Origin: Flavobacterium psychrophilum
GTDB taxonomy: Bacteria; Bacteroidota; Bacteroidia; Flavobacteriales; Flavobacteriaceae
Assembly (NCBI GenBank): GCA_945878515.1
Contig: CAMCTL010000053.1
Coordinates: 1 to 20,554, forward strand
Direction: 5' to 3'
Length of the DNA: 20,554 bases
A program made the position numbers and the translations under genes. Positions 14,764 to 20,554 of the stretch are shown here, in pieces. A model generated the notes under the pieces. It did not search any database, had not been told where the DNA came from, and saw nothing but the letters and a program-made list of their open reading frames with translations. How positions within the stretch are numbered: the first letter of the stretch is position 1; each line of letters starts with the position of its first letter.

Positions 14764-16443
14764 CTATTCTACATTAAAAATTTGTTCCAATATTTTGATT
14801 GTAATCAAATAAGTGGGTTTTACACCCGTTGTTCCTAAACCACCTGAAGCTAAAGTGCTTCCCGTTTCTAATGGATTATCCGAAGCATAATAAGCATATC
14901 GAACTTTTACGTCTTTTGGAATACTTTTCCTGATTTTTGAAGCCGACTGAATGGCTTTTTGATAATAAGATCCTTCCATTTCGAGTCCAATTACACCCCA
15001 AGTTGATTCGTGAAAAAACTTTAGTAAATCTTTATTTTGCAAAGAAGTTCCAAGCACTGTAACCATTGGTCCTTCAAAAACAGGTATGTCATCATTGATA
15101 AACATTTCACCTTTCAATTCGTTTTCGAAGAAATAATTATCAGCGGTTCCTTCATTTATATGCGCAATGGGAATCATAATATCGCCTTTTCCGCCTTGAA
15201 GAATTCCAGCTTTTCCCATAATAGAAACAGATTCTACATTCAATAAAATGTCCTTTTTGTAGGGTTTCAATAATTCGTCTATAGTTTCATAAGCTTGCTC
15301 GCCAAACGCATAATCCATCACGATAATTACTGGTTTTTTGTCTCCAATGCTTGCTTTTGGAAAGGATGATTTTGCCCAATCTATTTTAGCGGTGTCAAAA
15401 ATTTGAACATCAATATTGGTCCCTGAATCATCTGGAAGCGAAATCATCCCATATTGTTTGGCAAATTCTTCTACTTTACCTCTCACCTCATGGGCTCCAG
15501 ATTTACTCAATTCTTCGTAAATAAAGAAATCCGATTTGTCTTTGAACTTAGTTTTTAGCACAGTTGTAGCAAAAATAGAGTTCATCACACTGTGCATATT
15601 AGCGCTGATAATATGAATTGGTCGTTCTAAAAGGTGGTTCTTTTTTAAGACTTCTTTAATGTTTGTTGCCCAAATCTCGCCGTGAATATGATGTCCTAGT
15701 CGTTCTCTTAAAATTGGACTGAAAGTAATGGTTCGTTTGTTGTCATCGGTCAATTCTTCAATCGCCAATTTTCCTAACCAATAAATTACGTGCAAAAATC
15801 GATCTGGAGATACTTCCGATCCAAAAGCATCATAAATATCCAGAACTTCTATAAATGTTCGCCCAAGAATGTTTGCAGCGTGCGAAACAGCTTTTTCTTT
15901 TTCAATTTGATTAAGCTTTTTCTTTTGTGCAACTGCCAATTCTAATTTTTGCCAATCGCGAGAAACTTCGCCAGCATCATCTAGTAAAACTCGGTTTCTG
16001 ATCTTATGCGATTCGATGAAAATAAAGGTCAAATGTGTCAAAATATCATAAATATCCGAACGTCCTCGTGTGATTTCGACATTCATTTGTTCTTCGTCGA
16101 TGCGATAACAATTTCGTCTTCTTTTTGGAGGAACAATCGCCTGAAAATGAGATTTTGAATATCCTTCATCCGAAGTTAAATTGATAAAACGACATTCCTC
16201 TATTCCTGTTGGCAAACGTTCAATAACATATAAAAGTCCGCTTAATTCTACTTTTTCTTCAGCAATATTTCCATATATTTCTGGTCTCAAAGCTAACAAA
16301 GCTTCACGCAAAGTATCGCCCGAAACTCCCATTGGTTTATAAAAACCACGGTTAAACAAATGGCGCATTGTGATGTACATTTTTTCAATTGCCGCCGATG
16401 ACTCTTGTGCTCTAGATCTCGATATATTTTTAATTTCTTTCAT
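14764..16443 (-). CDS. DUF6909 family protein with nucleoside-phosphorylase-like C-terminus
   Basis: A 559-residue cytoplasmic protein with no signal peptide or membrane helix. I place it in DUF6909 from memory of the N-terminal part (MYITMRHLFNRGFYKPMGVS, RPEIYGNIAEEKVELSGLLY). Function is unknown. The C-terminal half, from about residue 275, has features that recall the purine nucleoside phosphorylase/MTA-SAH nucleosidase fold: GKAGILQGGKGDIMIP (GD at 420-421) in the place of the phosphorylase GGL...GDIV segment, GLEMEG at 486-491 resembling the ribose-binding MEG/ME segment, and ASDNPLETG (S521, D522) resembling the catalytic SD. This is inference from motif order. Its own minus-7 box lies at 16508-16515. 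It lies next to a polysaccharide gene but shows no sign of belonging to that pathway. Confidence 0.75.
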   Translation of the reverse strand: MKEIKNISRSRAQESSAAIEKMYITMRHLFNRGFYKPMGVSGDTLREALLALRPEIYGNIAEEKVELSGLLYVIERLPTGIEECRFINLTSDEGYSKSHFQAIVPPKRRRNCYRIDEEQMNVEITRGRSDIYDILTHLTFIFIESHKIRNRVLLDDAGEVSRDWQKLELAVAQKKKLNQIEKEKAVSHAANILGRTFIEVLDIYDAFGSEVSPDRFLHVIYWLGKLAIEELTDDNKRTITFSPILRERLGHHIHGEIWATNIKEVLKKNHLLERPIHIISANMHSVMNSIFATTVLKTKFKDKSDFFIYEELSKSGAHEVRGKVEEFAKQYGMISLPDDSGTNIDVQIFDTAKIDWAKSSFPKASIGDKKPVIIVMDYAFGEQAYETIDELLKPYKKDILLNVESVSIMGKAGILQGGKGDIMIPIAHINEGTADNYFFENELKGEMFINDDIPVFEGPMVTVLGTSLQNKDLLKFFHESTWGVIGLEMEGSYYQKAIQSASKIRKSIPKDVKVRYAYYASDNPLETGSTLASGGLGTTGVKPTYLITIKILEQIFNVE

Positions 16444-16507
16444 TTATTTATTATTGAATGGAACGAAGCAAACTTGTTCCTTTTGTTAGTTTACTTTTTG
16501 TAACCTA

Positions 16508-16515
16508 CAAATGTA
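16508..16515 (-). promoter_or_regulatory. Minus-7 box upstream of the DUF6909 gene
   Basis: The minus strand reads TACATTTG, an exact TAnnTTTG match about 65 nt before the start codon. No TTG is found at the expected distance upstream, so the minus-33 part is missing or degenerate. Confidence 0.45.
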
Positions 16516-16550
16516 TGGTTTTTATGAATTATACCGATTATGTATTCAAT

Positions 16551-16573
16551 ATAGTCCGATAAAAACGGACTAT
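16551..16573 (-). terminator. Hairpin downstream of the GH3/CarboxypepD operon
   Basis: ATAGTCCG (16551-16558) and CGGACTAT (16566-16573) pair perfectly around a 7-nt loop. It lies 62 nt past the stop of the last minus-strand gene and just upstream of the DUF6909 promoter, where a terminator is expected. The T-rich side (TTTTC) faces the plus strand, so orientation is uncertain. Confidence 0.5.
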
Positions 16574-16634
16574 TTTCATACTATTTCGGCATTTAACCAT
16601 AAACTATTGAACTATTTTACAAATGTTATTGGTA

Positions 16635-17516
16635 CTAGTTGCTTAAAATTAATGTTATCACTGGTTCATTTATCATCATTTTGCCTGATGAATCGCTATT
16701 ATCTTGTTTTGTTTTTCTATTCCATTTTCCACCTGCGAAAGTGTATAAAAATTCCTTTTCGACATAATTATAAAGCACAAATGGAAAATAAGTCTTTTGT
16801 ATTTGTGTACTATTGGTGTTGGAATCTGTAATGATTTTTTCGAATTTATTCTTTTCAATCAACAACTTTTCAAAACCAACAAAAAGTCCGTTTTTCGGAA
16901 ATTTTAAATAAAAATCCGACAAATCAAATCGGTTAATTCTTGTTCCTTTTTTTACGGTAACTACAAAGTCCTTGTCGAGCAATTCTATAGCGGGAAAACC
17001 ATTGGAATCTACATTGTAAAAATGAATTTTAATGATGGCATCTTCGATTCTACTATCAGTATAAATGGTGACTTGCTTTATGTATTTTGTCTTTTTATAC
17101 GAAGGCAAATAAGGAAAAAACTTGGTGTCAATTTTTGGGCCGTTGTCAAATGCTTGATACATTTCGTTTTTGTATTTCCCAATTTCAACTGTTTTGGTTC
17201 CAATGCTTTTTGAAATCACAACTTCATTAAGTAAATAAGCAGCTGGTTTCAAATTCACTTCTGCAGCTTGAGAAGCGTTGATGGTTTTCTTTTCGTACCC
17301 TAAAGTAGAAAAAATTAATTTCTTTCCATTAGATGCGATATTGATAAAAAAAGTCCCGTTTTCCTCGGAAGTCGATCCAATATTTTCATTCTCGACCCAA
17401 ATATTTACATAAGGAATTGGTTTTCCGGTAAGGCTGTCTTTTACAACTCCATTAATCTGGGCTGAAACAGAGAAGGTAAATAACATCAATACCAATAAAA
17501 GTCTTTTATCTATCAT
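16635..17516 (-). CDS. CarboxypepD_reg-like domain secreted protein
   Basis: A 293-residue exported protein. A signal peptide (about residues 1-19, LLVLMLFTFSVSA) is followed by a CarboxypepD_reg-like beta-sandwich: INGVVKDSLTGKPIPYVNIW, then TSEENGTFFINI, LIFSTLGYEKKTI and NEVVISK, at about 21-103. In TonB receptors this last stretch leads into the plug, but here no plug or barrel follows. The remaining part (about 110-293) is beta-rich, with GKYKNEMYQAF and KIHFYNVDSNGFPAIELLD. Such stand-alone proteins are common in Bacteroidota and probably sit in the periplasm or on the outer membrane; the function is unknown. It starts 19 nt after the GH3 stop and is likely the last gene of that operon. 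Confidence 0.82.
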   Translation of the reverse strand: MIDKRLLLVLMLFTFSVSAQINGVVKDSLTGKPIPYVNIWVENENIGSTSEENGTFFINIASNGKKLIFSTLGYEKKTINASQAAEVNLKPAAYLLNEVVISKSIGTKTVEIGKYKNEMYQAFDNGPKIDTKFFPYLPSYKKTKYIKQVTIYTDSRIEDAIIKIHFYNVDSNGFPAIELLDKDFVVTVKKGTRINRFDLSDFYLKFPKNGLFVGFEKLLIEKNKFEKIITDSNTNSTQIQKTYFPFVLYNYVEKEFLYTFAGGKWNRKTKQDNSDSSGKMMINEPVITLILSN

Positions 17517-17535
17517 CTTTGCTCTATTCTATCTT

Positions 17536-19023
17536 CTATTCTTTTTGCAACAAATCCACAATTTTTCTGTCGTTACTCAACCTCGGAATTTTGTTTTGTC
17601 CACCTAGTTTTCCAATGGATTTCATATAGTCTTGAAAACCGTTTTTGACTACTTTTGTAACAACCACTTTTCGCAAAACTTTGCCCACAATCAAATCATC
17701 GTAATAGATGTTTTGTTTACGCATCGCATTGTCTAAAGATTCAGCAAAAGTATCTGTGTTTTCAGGTTCGTTTTCGAATTCGATAAACCATTCGTGATAC
17801 GGCAAACCTACCTTTGGCGTAATTTGTGGCGCAACAGTAAATTCATTGATTCGAATATTTGAGCCAACGATAGCTTCTTGCAAAGCACTTTCGACTTCTT
17901 TTCCAATCACGTGTTCGCCAAAAGCCGAAATATAATGCTTGATTCGTCCGGAAACGATAACTCGGTAGGGTTTCAAACTCGTAAACTGGACTGTGTCGCC
18001 AATGTTGTAGCCCCAAAGTCCAGCATTGGTAGAAATTATCAACACATAATTTACGCCTAATTCGACTTCGCCAATGGTGTGTCTTTTTGGATTTTCGGTA
18101 TAAAAATCGTCGCTTTTGATGAATTCGTAGAAAATTCCGGAATTCAATAGTAACAACATACCTTTCTCTTTTTGGCAATCTTGGTAGGCAAAAAACCCTT
18201 CCGAAGCAGGAAATAATTCAATGCTGTCTACTTTTCGTCCAATCAGGTTTTCAAATTTCGCACGATACGGTTCGTAGTTTACGCCACCATAAATGAACAA
18301 ATTAAAATTTTCAAAAATTGCACTAACTGGAGCATTTGCTTTTTGCGAAAGTTTTTCAAAATACATTTGCACCCAAGATGGAATCCCCGAAATGACAGTC
18401 ATATTTTGGTCGAAAGTTTCATCCACAATAGCATTTACTTTGGTTTCCCAATCTTCGATACAATTGGTTTCCCAAGAAGGCAATCGGTTTTTTTGAAGAT
18501 ATTTTGGAACAAAATGCGCCACGATTCCGGATAATCTTCCCAGTTTTACCCCGTTTTTTTCTTCGAGAATTGGACTTCCTTGCAAGAAAATCATTCTTCC
18601 ATCGACAAAATCGGCTTTTCCTGTTTCGTGAATATAATGAAGAATTGCGTTTCGAGCTGCTTCGATATGAAATGGCATCGATTCTTTTGTTAACGGAATA
18701 TATTTGGCTCCCGAAGTTGTTCCTGAAGTTTTGGCAAAATACAACGGTTTTCCTTTCCAAAGAACATTTTCCTCTCCTTTTACGACTTTATCAACATAGG
18801 ATTTCAAACCTTCGTAATCCCGTACTGGAACGTTATTAGTAAAATCCTCAAAAGTTTTTATTTGGTCGAAATGATGATCCATCCCAAATTGGGTTTTTTT
18901 TGCCTCACTGATTAAGCTTTCGAATACTTTCTGCTGCGTAACAATAGGATTAGTTGCCCAAAGCTGGGTTTTTCGATAAATATTGCGTGCAAATATTTTA
19001 GCAAAAAAAGGTTTTAAAGACAT
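17536..19023 (-). CDS. GH3 family acyl-adenylate-type enzyme
   Basis: A 495-residue bacterial member of the GH3 (auxin-responsive promoter) family. Plant GH3 enzymes join amino acids to acyl acids such as auxin or jasmonate via an acyl-AMP; the bacterial substrate is unknown. Motifs: the ATP-binding FAKTSGTTSGAKYIPLT (about residues 91-107), LFPASEGFFAYQ (the ASEG adenine/acyl-site motif), YNIGDTVQFTS and SGRIKHYISAFGEHV, where the chain turns into the C-terminal domain. All adenylation motifs look intact. It starts 10 nt after the small coiled-coil protein gene and ends 19 nt before the CarboxypepD_reg-like gene, indicating a three-gene operon. Confidence 0.93.
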   Translation of the reverse strand: MSLKPFFAKIFARNIYRKTQLWATNPIVTQQKVFESLISEAKKTQFGMDHHFDQIKTFEDFTNNVPVRDYEGLKSYVDKVVKGEENVLWKGKPLYFAKTSGTTSGAKYIPLTKESMPFHIEAARNAILHYIHETGKADFVDGRMIFLQGSPILEEKNGVKLGRLSGIVAHFVPKYLQKNRLPSWETNCIEDWETKVNAIVDETFDQNMTVISGIPSWVQMYFEKLSQKANAPVSAIFENFNLFIYGGVNYEPYRAKFENLIGRKVDSIELFPASEGFFAYQDCQKEKGMLLLLNSGIFYEFIKSDDFYTENPKRHTIGEVELGVNYVLIISTNAGLWGYNIGDTVQFTSLKPYRVIVSGRIKHYISAFGEHVIGKEVESALQEAIVGSNIRINEFTVAPQITPKVGLPYHEWFIEFENEPENTDTFAESLDNAMRKQNIYYDDLIVGKVLRKVVVTKVVKNGFQDYMKSIGKLGGQNKIPRLSNDRKIVDLLQKE

Positions 19024-19033
19024 TATAAGTGTT

Positions 19034-19537
19034 TTATTTTTTTTTCGCTTTTGATGCGCTGGATTGGGCTTTTTTTTCTTCTGCAGCTACCTCTTTGCGC
19101 AGTTCCAATTCTTCTTTTGATGGCGACAAATCGACTGGAGATTGCGTTTCATCCACGGTTGCAAGGATGGAATCTTTATTGAATTTGGCATATTCTAATT
19201 CGCCATTCAATACTTTTTGAATAGATTTGATGTAAGCTTCGTTTTGTTGTAAAGCCAAAGTCAGCGAATCGGATTTTAAAGCCAATTCCGTAGCATCTTT
19301 TTTTAATTTAGAAGAAGAATAACCTGGAATAAATTCTCGCAACGGGGTAAAAGCAATGACAAATGTAGTAAACGTAATCAATAAAATAGCGCCTGAAGTT
19401 GCTGCCACAAAAACATTCATTAGATTCAATTTGAAAGAAAAAAGTTCTTCAAAAGTTTCTTCGTTCAAAATAACCAAACGGTTTTTGGTGAATAATTTGT
19501 TGTGAAGTTTTCTTCGTTTAAGTCTATTTTCAGACAT
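19034..19537 (-). CDS. Membrane-anchored coiled-coil protein, like the N-terminus of Bacteroidota M23 peptidases
   Basis: A 167-residue protein with a basic cytoplasmic start (about 1-37, including NRLVILNEETFEELFSFKLN), one membrane helix at about 41-63, then FTPLREFIPGYSSSKLKK, a predicted coiled coil at about 76-112, and a charged Lys/Glu/Ala tail. The stretch around the helix (FTPLRE..IPGY) is the same as that preceding the peptidase domain in Bacteroidota M23-type cell-wall peptidases I know. Here no M23 domain follows: no HxxxD or HxH motif is present and the stop is clean. Short versions like this seem normal in Flavobacterium, so it may be a scaffold rather than a broken enzyme. It is the first gene of the GH3 operon, with a minus-7 box at 19555-19562. 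Confidence 0.75.
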   Translation of the reverse strand: MSENRLKRRKLHNKLFTKNRLVILNEETFEELFSFKLNLMNVFVAATSGAILLITFTTFVIAFTPLREFIPGYSSSKLKKDATELALKSDSLTLALQQNEAYIKSIQKVLNGELEYAKFNKDSILATVDETQSPVDLSPSKEELELRKEVAAEEKKAQSSASKAKKK

Positions 19538-19554
19538 GTTATTCGTTTATGATA

Positions 19555-19562
19555 CAAATATA
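19555..19562 (-). promoter_or_regulatory. Minus-7 box of the GH3 operon
   Basis: The minus strand reads TATATTTG, an exact match, 17 nt before the start at 19537. The expected minus-33 place carries only GGTG (19584-19581), a partial match. Confidence 0.5.
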
Positions 19563-19630
19563 ATAATTAATGCAATCATTCACCTGTTTTCTTGTTTTCG
19601 TTTGCGTTATGGTTGATTTTATCAAATTTT

Positions 19631-19647
19631 TAACGCTTATAACGCTA
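19631..19647. repeat. Direct repeat TAACGCT x2 in the tatA upstream spacer
   Basis: TAACGCT occurs at 19631-19637 and again at 19640-19646, a 9-nt period, about 43 nt before the tatA minus-7 box. It could be a paired regulator site or chance. Confidence 0.25.
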
Positions 19648-19689
19648 AAATAATTATCCCCAATTGATTTTATGTTAAGTAATTCTATA

Positions 19690-19697
19690 TACCTTTG
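19690..19697 (+). promoter_or_regulatory. Minus-7 box of the tatA promoter
   Basis: TACCTTTG matches TAnnTTTG exactly. The nearest TTG (19664-19666) is 23 nt upstream. Transcription would begin near 19704, which rules out the in-frame ATG at 19672 and supports the start at 19744. Confidence 0.55.
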
Positions 19698-19743
19698 TTG
19701 CACGATTTATTACAAATTTGCTACGGCAATAAAATATTATATT

Positions 19744-19920
19744 ATGGGAAGAATAGGTGTACCAGAAATACTTATCATTTTGGCAGTTGTTTTATTACTT
19801 TTTGGAGGTAAAAAAATTCCAGAATTAATGAAAGGTTTAGGCAGCGGAATCAAAGAATTCAAAAATGCCGCCAAAGACGACAAACAACCTGCAGATAAAA
19901 AAGCAGACGAAACGAAATAA
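19744..19920 (+). CDS. tatA: Sec-independent protein translocase subunit TatA/TatE
   Basis: A 58-residue TatA: a short N-terminal membrane helix ([20 protein letters not shown]), the FGGKKIPEL hinge, an amphipathic helix ([17 protein letters not shown]) and a charged Lys/Asp tail. It forms the pore-like oligomer that moves folded twin-arginine proteins across the inner membrane with TatC, which is not in this window. The frame is open back to an ATG at 19672, but that would add 24 residues unlike any TatA and start upstream of the promoter's likely transcription start, so 19744 is chosen. A terminator-like hairpin follows, so it appears to be transcribed alone. Confidence 0.94.
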   Translation: MGRIGVPEILIILAVVLLLFGGKKIPELMKGLGSGIKEFKNAAKDDKQPADKKADETK

Positions 19921-19945
19921 TTAATTTTCTTTAGATTTCAACAGT

Positions 19946-19997
19946 AAAAAAGTTCCAAACTCTAGGCGATTTATATCCTTGAGTTTTGGAATTTTTG
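19946..19997. terminator. Bidirectional terminator between tatA and the AbiEii-like gene
   Basis: AAAAAGTTCCAAACTC (left, to 19962) and GAGTTTTGGAATTTTT (right, from 19981) pair with one bulged base. The outer A-run and T-run give a T-tract on both strands. It sits between two convergent genes as expected. Confidence 0.75.
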
Positions 19998-20008
19998 TTA
20001 TATTGAAC

Positions 20009-20554
20009 TTATTCTAATTTCAAAACCTCTTCGATTATTTTTTGCTTGCAGGTTTCCCAGTTGAAATTAAGCAACATTTTGGGTTGTAGTTGAAGATTCG
20101 CATCTTCAAAATAGGTTAAACTTTTCTGAACCATAAAAATTGAACCGTCGAGATATTTTTTTTCATAAAATGATAAAATCTCGTCAAGTGAAAATTCATT
20201 CAACAAAAAATACAAATCAATAAAATCTTTTTTACTACCACGACCAGCAATTGCATTTAGTTTCATTGCAGCAATATCTTTGGTTGAAAGCATTCTTATG
20301 TTTTCAATAAATAAACATTCTGAAAGTAATGGATATTTATAATTAACAAAATCAACTTTAACATCGTTGATTTTTGTTATCAAAATGTTTTTCGTGCTTT
20401 GAGCCACTTTTACTTCTCCAAATTCAAAAAGTTTTTCAATAAATAATTCTGGATTAATTTCTGAATTTCCAAACAAATCAATATCAATGGAATTTCGATG
20501 ACCCATTTGTAATGCTAATGATGTTCCTCCGACTAAATTAAAATCTGAAAATAG
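20009..20554 (-). CDS. AbiEii/AbiGii-type nucleotidyltransferase (5' end beyond window)
   Basis: The open frame continues upstream of the ATG at 20506 to the window edge; the 16 extra codons read LFSDFNLVGGTSLALQ, joining MGHRNSIDIDLFG. Together they form the nucleotidyltransferase signature GG(T)S followed by DxD (GGTSLAL and DIDLFG) of the DUF1814/AbiEii family, so the true start lies outside. Downstream are MLSTKDIAAMKLNAIAGRGS and KKDFIDLYFLL, the typical second conserved block. AbiEii is the toxin of type IV toxin-antitoxin and phage abortive-infection systems; many Bacteroidota members stand with an AbiEi-like or small partner upstream, which would lie beyond this window. The catalytic residues seen here are intact. 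Whether it is a toxin is not shown by the sequence. Confidence 0.87.
   Translation of the reverse strand, partial: LFSDFNLVGGTSLALQMGHRNSIDIDLFGNSEINPELFIEKLFEFGEVKVAQSTKNILITKINDVKVDFVNYKYPLLSECLFIENIRMLSTKDIAAMKLNAIAGRGSKKDFIDLYFLLNEFSLDEILSFYEKKYLDGSIFMVQKSLTYFEDANLQLQPKMLLNFNWETCKQKIIEEVLKLE

Noticed and set aside
18343..18839. Open frames opposite the GH3 gene (plus-strand 18343-18534 and 18504-18839, minus-strand 18419-18760 in another frame)
   Set aside because: They overlap a well-supported gene and show no family features; they are by-products of its codon use.
19672..19743. Longer TatA from ATG 19672
   Set aside because: The extra 24 residues do not fit TatA, and the exact minus-7 box at 19690-19697 lies inside this stretch.

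Overview
The window reads as a piece of chromosome from a Flavobacterium-like member of the Bacteroidota. Grounds: AT-rich DNA; promoters of the Bacteroidota type (TAnnTTTG minus-7 box, sometimes with TTG about 19 nt upstream); and lineage-typical families: GLPGLI protein, CarboxypepD_reg/TonB-type barrel, DUF4254, DUF6427, DUF6341, DUF6909, bacterial GH3 and ORF6N. I see no rRNA, tRNA, CRISPR array or complete insertion sequence.

Layout. 1-3524 (minus): an outer-membrane TonB-receptor-like barrel followed by a GLPGLI protein that runs off the left edge. 3721-5500 (minus): a family 9 glycosyltransferase and DUF4254, a pair that suggests envelope glycan or LPS assembly. 5580-8832: housekeeping nucleotide genes upp (uracil salvage) and purD (purine synthesis) enclosing the small membrane proteins DUF6427 and DUF6341. 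8961-14694: the end of a surface-polysaccharide locus, with a CapK/phenylacetate-CoA-ligase-like adenylate-forming enzyme, a UDP-GlcNAc 2-epimerase (wecB), a WbuB-like family 4 glycosyltransferase and a convergent polyprenyl-phosphate sugar-1-phosphate transferase. 14764-16443: a DUF6909 protein whose C-terminal half resembles nucleoside phosphorylases. 16635-19537 (minus): an apparent three-gene operon of a small membrane/coiled-coil protein, a GH3 acyl-adenylate-type enzyme and a CarboxypepD_reg-like secreted protein. 19744-19920: tatA. 20009-20554: an AbiEii-type nucleotidyltransferase cut by the right edge.

The least ordinary part is 10276-10979, between the ligase and wecB. An ORF6N DNA-binding gene there is broken by an apparent 2-nt deletion and a roughly 30-nt GC-rich insert carrying a stop. 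Directly upstream stands an array of three 27-nt imperfect palindromes, and a fourth, longer copy lies inside the ORF6N reading frame. All share a CAAAtTG-like centre but have different arms that stay complementary within each copy, so the hairpin is kept while the sequence changes. Two further repeat types (a CCCTCTCC/GGAGAGGG hairpin and an ATTCC..GGAATCT inverted repeat) lie at the 3' ends of the neighbouring genes. The polysaccharide locus therefore looks like a collecting point for small palindromic elements.

All family names come from recognising motifs by eye; no database search was run.
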